A DNA stretch of 64,000 bases from Flavobacteriales bacterium (GTDB taxonomy: Bacteria > Bacteroidota > Bacteroidia > Flavobacteriales_D > Crocinitomicaceae): assembly GCA_947470515.1 (NCBI GenBank), contig CANITF010000002.1, positions 110,791 through 174,790 of the forward strand. The letters are read 5' to 3'. Shown here one piece after another: positions 28,488-37,728 of this stretch. Numbering within the stretch: position 1 is the stretch's first letter; every line of letters starts with the position of its first letter. The translations under genes and the position numbers were made by a program. The notes beneath the pieces are model-generated. The model was not told the DNA's origin. It searched no databases and worked only from the letters and a program-made list of their open reading frames with translations.

Positions 28488-29237
28488 TTATTTCTTTTTT
28501 AATTCTTCTTTCACAAAGAGTTCAATTGCTCCTGTCATTGATGGGGCATTAGGCATAGGCGCATGTAAATCCAATCTAAGATTATTCTTTATAACGGCAT
28601 TTGAAGTTGTTGGTCCAAAAGCAGCAATTTTAGTCTTATTTTGCTTGAAATCAGGGAAATTTTTTAAAAGTGATTCTATTCCGCCTGGGCTAAAGAATAC
28701 GAGCATATCGTAATATACATCTTCTAAATCAGATAAATCTGAAGCAACGGTTTTATAAAGAACTGCTTTAGTGAAGTTATATTTATGCTCCTCAAGTGTT
28801 TCAGGTATTTTATCTCTTAGTATATCTGTACAAGGCAAAAGGAATTTTTCTGCTTTGTGTTTTTTCATTACTTCTACAAGATCTTCAATTGTTTGTTTTC
28901 CATAGAATATTTTACGTTTTCTATAGGTGACATACTTTTGCAAATACAAGGCAACAGCTTCTGAAATACAGAAATACTTCATTGAGTCAGGAACTTCAAA
29001 TCTTATCTCTTCAGAAATTCTAAAAAAATGGTCAATTGCCGTTTTGGAAGTTAGGATAATTGCCGTATGGTCAGGGATATTTACCTTTTGCAAGCGAAAT
29101 TCTTGGGCATCTACTCCAACAACATGAATAAAAGGTCGAAAATCTATTTTCAACTTATACTTTTCTGCCAAATCATAGTAAGGCGATTTATCTCCTTCCG
29201 GTTTAGGTTGAGATACTAATATTGTTTTGATTGCCAA
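28488..29237 (-). CDS. hemD: Uroporphyrinogen-III synthase
   Basis: 249 residues, starting at a TTG (29237); an in-frame stop lies a few codons upstream and the next ATG is at residue 82, so TTG is needed. The HemD fold is poorly conserved in sequence; the supporting features are TILVSQPKP at the start, AIILTSKTAIDHFF, KFLLPCTDILRDKIPETL, VLYKTVASDL, DMLVFFSPGGIESL and AAFGPTTSNAV, all at the spacing of the family. It cyclises hydroxymethylbilane in haem biosynthesis. It is cotranscribed with the upstream DUF4271 gene, a pairing seen in other Bacteroidota. Confidence 0.85.
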   Translation of the reverse strand: MAIKTILVSQPKPEGDKSPYYDLAEKYKLKIDFRPFIHVVGVDAQEFRLQKVNIPDHTAIILTSKTAIDHFFRISEEIRFEVPDSMKYFCISEAVALYLQKYVTYRKRKIFYGKQTIEDLVEVMKKHKAEKFLLPCTDILRDKIPETLEEHKYNFTKAVLYKTVASDLSDLEDVYYDMLVFFSPGGIESLLKNFPDFKQNKTKIAAFGPTTSNAVIKNNLRLDLHAPMPNAPSMTGAIELFVKEELKKK

Positions 29238-29267
29238 CGTAATCTATTTTTAATTTCAACATTCAAA

Positions 29268-29972
29268 TTACAAATGAAAATTCTTTATTACATAATAGTA
29301 TATAATGAATAAAGGCAGAATTTCCAGGGTGCAAAAATATAAAATTAAATAATACCATGACACTCCATTCAATAAAACAATATATGAATTTTTTAAAAGT
29401 CTCACAAAATATCTCATGAGAAACAAGCCGAGAAATATACTCAAAAATAGTTTGTTAAATTCTGGATTCATTATCCAAAGTAAAGATAACATTGCAAAAG
29501 AAATTCCTATAAATTGATTTCCTGTTAACGTAATAACATGTATTGAAAAGAGTTGCTTTTGCTCGCCAGTGAACCAAGCCAATAAAATTAATCCTACTGT
29601 TTCTATAAAAAAAAGTCCTATTGGAATTGTAATGGCAATAATAGTTGCTGAAAAATTATCCAATAACATAAATCGATTTAAATATAAAAAACTACAAAGA
29701 GAAAAACTAATGAAATAATTAAAAATTAAGAAAACAGAACTTAAAGAACCAAGATTCATATTTTCTTTTAGCTCCTGGTCTATAGATGAGTTTTTAAAAA
29801 AAACCGCAATTACCGTTTTGAGCGATTTTGTGTTGTATAATCGAGATAAAGAAATCAACAAAAATGAAATTAAAAGCACGCCTAATAGTAAAATCGTAAA
29901 TGTTTCAGTTCTAACTGATAACTCTAGTGGGATTTCTCCATTTTCACTTCCAAAAACTTGAATTAAATTCAC
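29268..29972 (-). CDS. DUF4271 family membrane protein
   Basis: 234 residues, with a GTG start (29972) since no ATG lies between it and the in-frame stop. Five to seven hydrophobic segments are visible (for example ILLLGVLLISFLLISL, IIAITIPIGLFFIETVGLIL, LFLSIFLGLFLMRYFV). The pattern and its position directly before hemD match the DUF4271 proteins of Bacteroidota, whose function is unknown. Inner-membrane location is expected. A -7 box lies 31 bp upstream. Confidence 0.75.
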   Translation of the reverse strand: MNLIQVFGSENGEIPLELSVRTETFTILLLGVLLISFLLISLSRLYNTKSLKTVIAVFFKNSSIDQELKENMNLGSLSSVFLIFNYFISFSLCSFLYLNRFMLLDNFSATIIAITIPIGLFFIETVGLILLAWFTGEQKQLFSIHVITLTGNQFIGISFAMLSLLWIMNPEFNKLFLSIFLGLFLMRYFVRLLKNSYIVLLNGVSWYYLILYFCTLEILPLFIIYYYVIKNFHL

Positions 29973-30003
29973 TTCGTTTATTAAATTTTAATAATCAATG
30001 AGA

Positions 30004-30011
30004 CAAAGTTA
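30004..30011 (-). promoter_or_regulatory. Promoter -7 box of DUF4271-hemD
   Basis: CAAAGTTA reads TAACTTTG on the minus strand, an exact TAnnTTTG match. It forms a divergent promoter region with the plus-strand box at 30054. Confidence 0.55.
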
Positions 30012-30030
30012 ACAACCTAGCATAAGAATC

Positions 30031-30061
30031 TTTCAATGTGAACAAAATATATTTAAATTTG
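30031..30061 (+). promoter_or_regulatory. Promoter of the acyl-CoA dehydrogenase gene
   Basis: TTTC (30031-30034), 19 bp, TAAATTTG (30054-30061). The -7 box is exact and the -33 box has one mismatch to TTTG. The ATG follows at 30082. Confidence 0.65.
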
Positions 30062-30081
30062 TCTTACTTAAAAGAAATGAA

Positions 30082-31272
30082 ATGAAAACTGATTTATTCG
30101 TACATCCAGATTATTACAACATGGATGATTTGTTGTCTGAAGAACACAAATTAGTAAGAGATGCTGCAAGAGCTTGGGTTAAAAAAGAAGTTTCACCGAT
30201 TATTGATGATCATTATGAAAAGGCAACTTTTCCAATGCATCTCTTAAAGGGACTTGGTGAAATTGGAGCATTTGGCCCTTATATACCTGAAGAATACGGT
30301 GGTCCTGGATTAGATCATATTTCATATGGTTTGATAATGCAAGAATTAGAAAGATGTGATTCCGGACTTCGATCAACAGCTTCAGTTCAATCGTCATTAG
30401 TGATGTATCCAATTTGGAAATATGGTTCTGAAGAGCAAAAACAAAAATACCTGGCGAAATTAGCTACTGGCGAAATGATGGGTTGTTTTGGTTTAACTGA
30501 ACCAAATCATGGGTCAAACCCTTCAGGGATGACCAGTAACTTCAAAGATGCTGGTGATCATGTTATTTTGAATGGTGCAAAAATGTGGATTTCAAATGCC
30601 CCATTTGCAGATATTGCCGTTGTTTGGGCGAAAGATGAAACTGGAAGAATTCACGGTTTAGTCGTTGAAAGAGGAATGGAAGGATTTTCAACACCAGAAA
30701 TGCACGGTAAACTTTCCTTGCGTGCTTCGTCAACAGGTGAATTAATTTTTGTTGATGTAAAAGTTCCAAAGGCAAATATATTACCTGGAAGATCTGGTTT
30801 AGGTGCTCCGTTAAGTTGCTTAGATTCGGCACGTTTTGGAATTGCTTGGGGTGCGTTGGGTGCTGCTATGGATTGTTATGATCAAGCTCTTCGTTATTCA
30901 AAAGAAAGAACTCAATTTGGTGTTCCAATTGGTTCATTCCAGTTAATCCAGAAAAAATTGGCTGAAATGATTACAGAAATCACGAAGGCTCAATTATTAA
31001 CTTTACGTTTAGGTCAATTGAGAAATGAAGGAAAAGCAACATCTGCGCAAATCTCCATGTCGAAAAGAAACAATGTGGAAATAGCTTTAAACATAGCACG
31101 TGAAGCAAGACAAATTCATGGAGCAATGGGAATAACAAGTGAATATTCCATTATGCGTCACATGGCTAATTTAGAATCTGTTGTAACGTATGAAGGAACA
31201 CACGATATCCATTTATTAATTACGGGAATGGATATTACAGGTATTCCTGCATTCACAAGAGAAATGATTTAA
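30082..31272 (+). CDS. Acyl-CoA dehydrogenase, glutaryl-CoA dehydrogenase-like
   Basis: 396 residues, a complete flavin-dependent acyl-CoA dehydrogenase. FAD/substrate motifs include CFGLTEPNHGSNPSGM, KMWISNAPFADIAVVWA, the RTQFGVPIGSFQLIQ helix and RQIHGAMGITSEYSI. The catalytic base is the Glu of VVTYEGTHDIH (about residue 371). The TYEGTHDIH and ITGIPAF ending and the LRSTASVQSSLVMYPI segment are those of glutaryl-CoA dehydrogenases, which oxidise and decarboxylate glutaryl-CoA in lysine/tryptophan breakdown. Substrate choice is inferred from these motifs. Own promoter and terminator make it a single-gene unit. Confidence 0.88.
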   Translation: MKTDLFVHPDYYNMDDLLSEEHKLVRDAARAWVKKEVSPIIDDHYEKATFPMHLLKGLGEIGAFGPYIPEEYGGPGLDHISYGLIMQELERCDSGLRSTASVQSSLVMYPIWKYGSEEQKQKYLAKLATGEMMGCFGLTEPNHGSNPSGMTSNFKDAGDHVILNGAKMWISNAPFADIAVVWAKDETGRIHGLVVERGMEGFSTPEMHGKLSLRASSTGELIFVDVKVPKANILPGRSGLGAPLSCLDSARFGIAWGALGAAMDCYDQALRYSKERTQFGVPIGSFQLIQKKLAEMITEITKAQLLTLRLGQLRNEGKATSAQISMSKRNNVEIALNIAREARQIHGAMGITSEYSIMRHMANLESVVTYEGTHDIHLLITGMDITGIPAFTREMI

Positions 31273-31291
31273 TTACTCAAATAATTAAATT

Positions 31292-31326
31292 AAAAGCCAT
31301 CAGTCAGTTGACTGATGGCTTTTTTA
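31292..31326 (+). terminator. Rho-independent terminator of the acyl-CoA dehydrogenase gene
   Basis: AAAAGCCATCAGTCA and TGACTGATGGCTTTTTT form a near-perfect long stem ending in a T run, 20 bp after the stop codon. Confidence 0.9.
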
Positions 31327-31339
31327 TTGAATCTATACT

Positions 31340-31347
31340 TACATTTG
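31340..31347 (+). promoter_or_regulatory. Promoter -7 box of the TPR histidine kinase gene
   Basis: TACATTTG matches TAnnTTTG, 17 nt before the ATG at 31364, directly after the preceding terminator. No TTTG is seen at -33. Confidence 0.5.
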
Positions 31348-31363
31348 TTGAAATCATTTTAAT

Positions 31364-33343
31364 ATGAGACTACTACTTTTGTTCATCCTTCTAATATTTT
31401 GCTCCTCACTATATAGCCAAAAGGAGTTACGTAAAGAATTGGATGAATTAAAGAAAATTATTCGACAAAGTAGTTACTATGATTCATCTCAAGTTTTTGC
31501 TAATGGACAAAAAGCAATTTCCATCGCTCAAAAATTAAATGACCCAACTGAGGAGGCAACTATTTATCAGTATTACGGCAATTTCTATTATTTCTCGTAC
31601 AATATTCCAAAAGCAAAATCAAACTATGCAAAATCAATTGAAATAGCACAAAAAGCAAATAATACTAAATTGGTGAATTCAACCAAGATACGATTGGCTT
31701 TTGTTTTATCAGATTCTGATTTGTTAGCGGCGGAAAAAGAATTCATTTATCTTTTAAATAGCGCTCTTCGCAACAAATACATAGAGAATTCAATTGAAAT
31801 ATATAACGGATTAGGAAATATTTATGACACGCGCCAAATGAAGGACGAGGCTTTAAAATATTATCTCAAAGGATTAAGAATTGCTGAAAAAACTGACAAA
31901 AAATACCTACATGCGATGTTGTTAAACAATATCGGTTTAATAAAATTAGAAAATGAACAAACTTCAGAGGCAGAGAAAGATTTTGTTCAAGGATTGAAAA
32001 TTATTCAAGGTCTTAATGAGGATCGATTGAGCTTAAATTTGAATAATAATCTTGGTTTAGTAACTAAAAAACTTAAAAAGTACAGCAAATCAATTAACTA
32101 CTATCACACTACATTATTACATGCAAAAGAACTTGGTTTCCCGCTAGGAAGAGGAGTTGCTTATTTGAATTTAAGTGACTCTTATTTAAATAATCAAGAA
32201 TTTTCTAATGCTACAAAATATGTAGATTCTGCGCTACAAATATTGATAAATTTTAAACAATGGGATTATGTTGGCACTGCTTATTTGATAAAAACGACCA
32301 TCTTTAAAGAGATAAATCAAAATCAACAAGCAAAACATTATATTGATTCCGTTTTTTCACTGAATAAAGTCAATCCCATTCCAAATTCGGTAATGAATGC
32401 GCATGATTTATTGGGTGAAATTTTTGAGAGTGAAGGAAATTTCAAACTTGCTTATTTTCATTCAAATAGATATCATCATATGAATGACAGTATTTCAAAA
32501 ATTGCAAACAAAGATCAATTTGCTCAACTTCAAGTAATCTATGGAAAAGAAAAGACAGAAACTGCTCTTGAAGATGAAAAAAATAAAAACACAATTTTAT
32601 CAAAAGAAAACGAACTAAAGAAAACTAGGATACGAGCGATTAGTTTAATTACAATTTTCGTTCTTTTAATTGGGATTGGCTTGGTTTACATTCGATATGT
32701 TCGTTTATCAAAAAGACAACAACAAGAATTTACTCAGAAATTAATAGAAAATATAGACGAAGAAAGGTCCCGGATAGCGAAAGACTTGCACGATGATATT
32801 GGACAATCACTGTCCGTTATAAAATCCAAAATAAATCTCTTAAATACAGGTAAAATAAACGATGTTGCAGGATTAGATTTTGAAGTAGGTGAGGTTATCA
32901 ATCAAACTAGGAATATTTCTCACTTTCTACATCCATCTTTAATTCAAAAACTTGGGTTGGAACGTTCGTTGGTTTCTTTAATTGAAAAAACTCAAAACAA
33001 CACTGAACTAATTTGCAGCATTGATGTTAAGTGCCCATTAGAATTTTTATCATTAGAAGAACAAACACAAATTTATCGAATTCTTCAAGAATGCATTAAT
33101 AATACATTAAAACATGCTGAAGCAACTGCACTCAAAATTTCAATTCGAAAACAATTGTCCAATCTTGAAATAAAATATCGCGATAATGGGAAAGGTCTTT
33201 TTGAAAACAATAAAGCAAAGGAAGGAATTGGTCTTATGACTATCCGTGAACGAGCAAATACGATAAAAGGAAAAATTAATGTAGCCAATTCGCTTAATAA
33301 TAAAGGCTTCAAACTTATACTCACTATTCCAACCAATTTATAA
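31364..33343 (+). CDS. TPR-containing sensor histidine kinase (HisKA_3 type)
   Basis: 659 residues. Signal peptide (MRLLLLFILLIFCSSLYSQ), then tetratricopeptide repeats over about 50-390 (for example ATIYQYYGNFYYFSYNIPKA, YNGLGNIYDTRQMKDEALKY, LLNNIGLIKLENEQTSEAEK), a coiled linker, a membrane helix at about 425-445 and a cytoplasmic kinase. The phospho-acceptor is His476 in IAKDLHDDIGQSLSVIK, a HisKA_3 H-box, followed by an ATPase domain with LQECINNTLKHAEAT (N box), YRDNGKGL and GIGLMTIRERA. The TPR region is probably periplasmic and senses through protein or peptide contact. The stop overlaps the start of the regulator gene by 1 nt, so the pair forms a two-component system. Confidence 0.92.
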   Translation: MRLLLLFILLIFCSSLYSQKELRKELDELKKIIRQSSYYDSSQVFANGQKAISIAQKLNDPTEEATIYQYYGNFYYFSYNIPKAKSNYAKSIEIAQKANNTKLVNSTKIRLAFVLSDSDLLAAEKEFIYLLNSALRNKYIENSIEIYNGLGNIYDTRQMKDEALKYYLKGLRIAEKTDKKYLHAMLLNNIGLIKLENEQTSEAEKDFVQGLKIIQGLNEDRLSLNLNNNLGLVTKKLKKYSKSINYYHTTLLHAKELGFPLGRGVAYLNLSDSYLNNQEFSNATKYVDSALQILINFKQWDYVGTAYLIKTTIFKEINQNQQAKHYIDSVFSLNKVNPIPNSVMNAHDLLGEIFESEGNFKLAYFHSNRYHHMNDSISKIANKDQFAQLQVIYGKEKTETALEDEKNKNTILSKENELKKTRIRAISLITIFVLLIGIGLVYIRYVRLSKRQQQEFTQKLIENIDEERSRIAKDLHDDIGQSLSVIKSKINLLNTGKINDVAGLDFEVGEVINQTRNISHFLHPSLIQKLGLERSLVSLIEKTQNNTELICSIDVKCPLEFLSLEEQTQIYRILQECINNTLKHAEATALKISIRKQLSNLEIKYRDNGKGLFENNKAKEGIGLMTIRERANTIKGKINVANSLNNKGFKLILTIPTNL

Positions 33344-34002
33344 TGATGCACATATTAATAGCTGATGATCATCCAATATTTCGCAGTGGCTTAAAATTTT
33401 TATTGGAAGCTTCTTTTGATAAATTAACGCTCCATGAATTCGAAAATGGCGAGACTTTATTAGAATATGCTAAATCAAATTCTGCAGATGTAATTATTGT
33501 AGACATTGATATGCCAATAAAAAATGGTTTACAAGTCTGTGAAGAATTGACTGAAAATAAAAATCCTGCGAAAATCATTGTTTTAACAATGCACAAAGAC
33601 CTTGAGTTGTTAAAACTTGCTTTTTATAATGGTGCAAATGGTTATTTAGTTAAGGATAATACCTCAGAAGAATTAGTCGGATGTATTCAAACAGTATTGG
33701 CTGGAAACAATTATTTGGCAAAAGGTATTCGAGATCAGGAGAATTTGGGAGATCAAGATGATGCCTCTAAATTTCATATTGCAGAATTATTAAATTCACT
33801 AACACGAACAGAACTCAAAACACTAAAATTGGTTAGTAAAAAACTTTCGAGCAAACAAATTGCAGATTTCCTTTTCGTTTCTGTCAAATCTGTTGAAAAT
33901 TATCGTTCTAGAATTTGTAAAAAACTCAATTTAGATGCACGAAACAATAGTTTATTACTTTGGGTATTGGATAATAAGTTGATAATTGACGGAATAAAAT
34001 AG
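33343..34002 (+). CDS. Response regulator, NarL/LuxR family
   Basis: 219 residues. Receiver domain 1-120 with acidic pocket ADDHP, phospho-acceptor Asp54 (IIVDIDMPIKNG), Thr in VLTMHK and Lys in YLVKDN. C-terminal LuxR-type helix-turn-helix at about 155-215 (LTRTELKTLKLVSKKLSSKQ, VSVKSVENYRSRICKKLNL). It is the partner of the TPR kinase, whose stop codon overlaps its ATG. Its target genes are not identifiable here. Confidence 0.94.
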   Translation: MMHILIADDHPIFRSGLKFLLEASFDKLTLHEFENGETLLEYAKSNSADVIIVDIDMPIKNGLQVCEELTENKNPAKIIVLTMHKDLELLKLAFYNGANGYLVKDNTSEELVGCIQTVLAGNNYLAKGIRDQENLGDQDDASKFHIAELLNSLTRTELKTLKLVSKKLSSKQIADFLFVSVKSVENYRSRICKKLNLDARNNSLLLWVLDNKLIIDGIK

Positions 34003-34006
34003 AAGT

Positions 34007-34522
34007 TTACTTTTTTAATTTATTCAAAATAGAAGTTGTTGAAAAACCTTCTACTAGCTCAATAGCAATAACTTCTCCACCATTTTTTAACACAACATCT
34101 GAACCAACAATATATTTTTTTGAATGAGGATCCTTTTCATTAGGATCGTAATCTGCCCCTTTCACTAAAACATCCGGAACGATTATTTCAATTGCTTTTT
34201 GTGGAGTTTGTTCTTCAAAAAACACGACTAAATCAACAAAACCTAAACCAGCCAAGACAATTGCCCTTGCATCTTCTGCATTAATAGGGCGATCGTCTCC
34301 TTTTCCTTGTTGTTGGACAGATTTATCAGTATTTATTGCAACAATCATTCGGTTACCTAATTCTGCTGCTTTTGCCAAGTAAGTAACGTGACCTTTATGA
34401 AGGATGTCAAAACAACCATTCGTAAAAACCACTTTATCGCCTTTGAGGTGCCACAATGCCGTTAGACGTTTAGCATCTTCAACAGACACAATTTTACTCT
34501 CCAGATAGGTTAATCGGCTCAT
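34007..34522 (-). CDS. rfaE2: D-glycero-beta-D-manno-heptose 1-phosphate adenylyltransferase
   Basis: 171 residues, a single cytidylyltransferase-type domain. The signature TNGCFDILHKGHVTYLAKA contains the HxGH motif; further landmarks are AINTDKSVQQQGKGDDRP, DVLVKGADYDP and VEGFSTTSIL. The enzyme attaches AMP to heptose-1-phosphate for lipopolysaccharide core synthesis. It is the stand-alone adenylyltransferase half of HldE/RfaE. Its start overlaps the end of the flippase-like gene by 29 bp, and both belong to the panD operon. Confidence 0.92.
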   Translation of the reverse strand: MSRLTYLESKIVSVEDAKRLTALWHLKGDKVVFTNGCFDILHKGHVTYLAKAAELGNRMIVAINTDKSVQQQGKGDDRPINAEDARAIVLAGLGFVDLVVFFEEQTPQKAIEIIVPDVLVKGADYDPNEKDPHSKKYIVGSDVVLKNGGEVIAIELVEGFSTTSILNKLKK

Positions 34523-35537
34523 CTTCTTTCGTGTAATTTTTTGGTAATAAAATTAGCGATATTAATCCTAACACAATCATGACGACGGTTTGACTTACCC
34601 AAATCAACATTCCAAGTGCATTTCCAATTGCTTGTGCATCATCAGGATAATCCTTGCCAATATAAAATGTAACAACTAAGCCAACTAACAATGGAAATGT
34701 TCCGATGCCACCATTGGTAAACATAATACCCAATGAACCCGCTATAAAAGCCAATAAGATTCCTGGGAAAGCTATAGAAGATGTTTGCTCGAGAGATAAA
34801 AATGGCACTGCAAACATCGCCACATAAGATCCCCAAATTATTATTGTGAAAAATAAATAAGCAAAAGGTTGTTTCAATTTAAAGATAGAAAGCAATCCTT
34901 TCAAAATATCTTTTGAAAAATTCAGAACCTTTAACCGAAAATTTCTTTTAAAAACAATGAGGTAACTAAACACAAACCCAATAATAAGAATGAAAATATA
35001 GACGAACATTTTCAATGTGAAGGTTTCTGTTGAATTTGAGCCAACGCTACTAAATTTAAGTTCAATTTGAGATTTGATTTCAAGAAAATCAGTGTAGCCT
35101 AAAAAAGCTGTAAGAAACGCGATTGAAACAAGGACAACTAAATCTACTGCTCTTTCAGCGATAATTGTCCCAAAAGAGGAAGTAAATGGAATTCCATCTG
35201 ATCGATACAGCATTGCAGAACGAGATGCTTCACCAGCTCTTGGAATCGTAAGATTCATAATGTAGCCAATCATTACAGCGTGGTATCGATTCCAAAATTT
35301 TGTTTTGTAACCTAATGGTTCTAAAACATATTTCCATCGATAAGCGCGAGATATAAAAGCAATAAAACCAAGTATCATAGATATTACTATCCAAAAATAA
35401 TTTGCTTCGCGGATTGCTTTATAGAACAACAATTTTGCGTCCCCTGTCATTCCAGCAAAAAACACCCAAATAAGATATACTCCTAATAAAAGTGGTACTA
35501 CTGTTTTGACAAGAGTCAAAATTGTTTTTTTTGTCAT
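34494..35537 (-). CDS. Flippase-like / lysylphosphatidylglycerol synthase transmembrane protein
   Basis: 347 residues with about eight membrane helices. The family signature is YHAVMIGYIMNLTIPRAGEASRSAMLYR followed by FGTIIAERAVDLVVL, which is the conserved core of the UPF0104/AglD-MprF membrane domain. The C-terminal FTNGGIGTFPLLVGL is also typical. No synthase domain is attached, so a lipid or lipid-linked sugar flippase role is more likely than aminoacyl-lipid synthesis. Its neighbours (panD upstream by a 1-nt overlap, rfaE2 downstream with overlap) suggest envelope biosynthesis. Confidence 0.85.
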   Translation of the reverse strand: MTKKTILTLVKTVVPLLLGVYLIWVFFAGMTGDAKLLFYKAIREANYFWIVISMILGFIAFISRAYRWKYVLEPLGYKTKFWNRYHAVMIGYIMNLTIPRAGEASRSAMLYRSDGIPFTSSFGTIIAERAVDLVVLVSIAFLTAFLGYTDFLEIKSQIELKFSSVGSNSTETFTLKMFVYIFILIIGFVFSYLIVFKRNFRLKVLNFSKDILKGLLSIFKLKQPFAYLFFTIIIWGSYVAMFAVPFLSLEQTSSIAFPGILLAFIAGSLGIMFTNGGIGTFPLLVGLVVTFYIGKDYPDDAQAIGNALGMLIWVSQTVVMIVLGLISLILLPKNYTKEDEPINLSGE

Positions 35538-35887
35538 TAATCAATCAAATTCGTTTCTTCATTTGGAAAAACTAAACATGGTTTAAATGATTTCGCTTCT
35601 TCAAAATCCATATATCCATAACCTATTATAATAATAACATCTCCCATCGCTACTCTTCTTGCTGCGGGACCGTTCAAACAAATTGTACCTGATTTTTTTG
35701 CACCTTTAATAACATACGTTTCGAAACGTTCGCCATTATTAATATTCACAATTTGGACTTTTTCCCCTTCAATCAAATTGGAGGCATTCATTAAATCCTC
35801 ATCAATTGTAATACTGCCAATATAATTTAAGTCAGCTTGTGTAACGCGTACTCGATGAATTTTTGATTTTACTACTTGTATCAACAT
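35537..35887 (-). CDS. panD: Aspartate 1-decarboxylase
   Basis: 116 residues, the normal PanD length. It is a pyruvoyl enzyme made by self-cleavage at Gly-Ser in [12 protein letters not shown] (Gly24-Ser25), producing beta-alanine for pantothenate. Conserved [17 protein letters not shown] and [20 protein letters not shown] are present. It is the first gene of the operon panD-flippase-rfaE2 with a TAACTTTG box 21 bp upstream; panC lies just upstream in the same direction as a separate unit. Confidence 0.95.
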   Translation of the reverse strand: MLIQVVKSKIHRVRVTQADLNYIGSITIDEDLMNASNLIEGEKVQIVNINNGERFETYVIKGAKKSGTICLNGPAARRVAMGDVIIIIGYGYMDFEEAKSFKPCLVFPNEETNLID

Positions 35888-35907
35888 CTCTTTTCAATAA
35901 TCAGAAA

Positions 35908-35915
35908 CAAAGTTA
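35908..35915 (-). promoter_or_regulatory. Promoter -7 box of panD
   Basis: CAAAGTTA is TAACTTTG on the minus strand, an exact TAnnTTTG match 21 bp before the panD ATG. Confidence 0.55.
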
Positions 35916-35963
35916 ATTGAAATTTAAAATTACAGAAATATTAATCGAAAAGTACAAGAATTA

Positions 35964-36800
35964 TTAAAGCTGAATCGTGTCAATTAATCTCACGCTGCCA
36001 CAGAATGCGGCAATACAGCATGTAGATTCTTGAGCCCAGGAATCGCCGAGGTTTTGTAATGTCTTCCCGTCCACTAATTCTAAATACTCTAACGTCAAAT
36101 CTCCATTATTAAAATACGCTATTGCCAATTTTTTAGCTTCTTCGGGATTACATTTATGTTTCAACTCTTTTAATAAAGTGAGTGTTTGGTATATAATTAA
36201 AGCATCTGTTTTTTGATTTGCCGTCAATCTTAAATTCCTACTGCTCATTGCAATTCCGCTCTTTTCGCGCAAAGTTGGGCATGCTACAATCTCAATTGGT
36301 AAATTTAAAATCTCAACCATTTTTTTAATTATAGCAACTTGTTGAAAATCTTTCAAACCAAAATAGGCTTTATTCGGTTGGACAATTTGAAATAAATTAC
36401 GGACAACGTGCATTACGCCTTGAAAATGCCCTGGTCGATATTTCCCTTCCAGTACTTCGTCAGTTCCGTTTAAATCGATTTTGTCAAATGAATCATTGGG
36501 AGGGTAAATTTCATTGTAATCAGGAGCAAAAATTAATATGTTTCCCGTATTTTCTAAAAATGCTACATCAGTTGATAACATTCTTGGGTATTTTTCAAGA
36601 TCTTCTTTATTATTGAATTGAGTTGGATTCACAAAAATACTTACCACAACAACATCAACTTCTGACATCGCCCTTTTAACCAATGCGAGATGACCTTCAT
36701 GCAAAGCTCCCATTGTTGGAACAAAACCAATAGATTGATTTTCAGCTTTTGCTTTGTCAAGTGCAATTGTTAATGTTTGTCTTGTGTAAAATACACTCAT
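35964..36800 (-). CDS. panC: Pantothenate synthetase
   Basis: 278 residues from ATG 36800; an in-frame TTG at 36827 adds nine unlikely residues. Motifs are FVPTMGALHEGHLALVK (ATP site), FVNPTQFN, YFGLKDFQQVAIIKKMV, and the KMSKS-like SGIAMSSRNLRL. It joins pantoate and beta-alanine with ATP in the last step of pantothenate synthesis. panD, which supplies the beta-alanine, follows on the same strand after 76 bp. The gene is divergent from the short glycogen synthase gene at 36906. Confidence 0.95.
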   Translation of the reverse strand: MSVFYTRQTLTIALDKAKAENQSIGFVPTMGALHEGHLALVKRAMSEVDVVVVSIFVNPTQFNNKEDLEKYPRMLSTDVAFLENTGNILIFAPDYNEIYPPNDSFDKIDLNGTDEVLEGKYRPGHFQGVMHVVRNLFQIVQPNKAYFGLKDFQQVAIIKKMVEILNLPIEIVACPTLREKSGIAMSSRNLRLTANQKTDALIIYQTLTLLKELKHKCNPEEAKKLAIAYFNNGDLTLEYLELVDGKTLQNLGDSWAQESTCCIAAFCGSVRLIDTIQL

Positions 36801-36831
36801 AAGAATCTGATGGTTAAAAAAGACCAAACAA

Positions 36832-36839
36832 CAAAACTA
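36832..36839 (-). promoter_or_regulatory. Promoter -7 box of panC
   Basis: CAAAACTA reads TAGTTTTG on the minus strand, matching TAnnTTTG, 32 bp upstream of the panC ATG. No -33 element is clear. Confidence 0.4.
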
Positions 36840-36849
36840 TTTGTTTTTG

Positions 36850-36880
36850 TTGAAGTTCCGATTTTTTTTCTATATTTTTG
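36850..36880 (+). promoter_or_regulatory. Promoter of the glycogen synthase-like / DUF4270 / glmS operon
   Basis: TTG (36850-36852), 20 bp, TATTTTTG (36873-36880), 26 bp before the ATG at 36906; both elements fit the Bacteroidota consensus. Confidence 0.55.
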
Positions 36881-36905
36881 TACTGTTTTTACGAATCAAT
36901 AATTC

Positions 36906-37727
36906 ATGGAGAAAAAGAAAATACTTTTTGTATCACAAGAAATCGCACCCTTTTTACCAAAATCAGAAATCTCAAGTACCGCAAGACGTCTTCCTCAAGG
37001 AATACAAGAATCTGGAAAAGAAATTAGAGTTTTTACTCCACGATTTGGAAGTATCAATGAGAGACGAAACCAACTGCATGAAGTAATTCGCTTATCAGGA
37101 ATGAACTTAATTATTGATGACAATGATCATCCCTTAATAATTAAAGTTGCATCAATTTCGGCAGCACGTATGCAAGTATACTTCATTGATAATGATGAAT
37201 ACTTTAAACGAAAAAATACAACTGCTGATGATAAAGGTGTTTTTTATAACGACAATGATGAAAGATCAATGTTTTTCTGCAGAGGAGTTTTAGAAACTGT
37301 TAAAAAACTTGGTTGGCAGCCGGATGTTATTCACTGCCACGGTTGGATGACTTCTTTGATGTCATTATATATCAAAAAACTATACAATAAAGACCCGCAT
37401 TTTGCTGACACAAAAGTCGTTTATAGCATGTATAATGATGACTTTAACAATAATTGGGATGCACGATTTGCTGAGAAGCTTAAATTTGACGGCTTTGATG
37501 ACGAAGTAGTGAATCAGTTGGCTGATACAAGTTTTGAAAATATTACACGCGTAATAACAAAATATGCTGACGGAATTAACGTTTCAAGCGAAGAATTAAC
37601 GCCATCATTGAAAGCAATATTTGATGAAGCTACATGTTTAAAACAAGAATACGTTGCTGAGGAAAATCAAACTAAGGTAATGTCTGAATTTTTTAATAAA
37701 GTAATTGAAGAAACTGTACTCATATAA
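36906..37727 (+). CDS. Short glycogen/starch synthase-like protein (GT5 N-terminal domain only)
   Basis: 273 residues. It matches the N-terminal half of GT5 starch/glycogen synthases: KKILFVSQEIAPFLPKSEISS at the ADP-glucose site (the usual P-x-K-x-G-G-L motif here reads PKSEIS), VFTPRFGSINERR, and PDVIHCHGWMTSL. Full synthases have about 480 residues with a C-terminal GT-B domain; that domain is absent and the frame stops cleanly, followed 1 bp later by the next gene. Its position in the operon with a DUF4270 lipoprotein and glmS recurs in Bacteroidota. It may therefore be a conserved non-canonical protein rather than a broken gene. Catalytic activity is doubtful. Confidence 0.8.
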   Translation: MEKKKILFVSQEIAPFLPKSEISSTARRLPQGIQESGKEIRVFTPRFGSINERRNQLHEVIRLSGMNLIIDDNDHPLIIKVASISAARMQVYFIDNDEYFKRKNTTADDKGVFYNDNDERSMFFCRGVLETVKKLGWQPDVIHCHGWMTSLMSLYIKKLYNKDPHFADTKVVYSMYNDDFNNNWDARFAEKLKFDGFDDEVVNQLADTSFENITRVITKYADGINVSSEELTPSLKAIFDEATCLKQEYVAEENQTKVMSEFFNKVIEETVLI

Positions 37728-37728
37728 A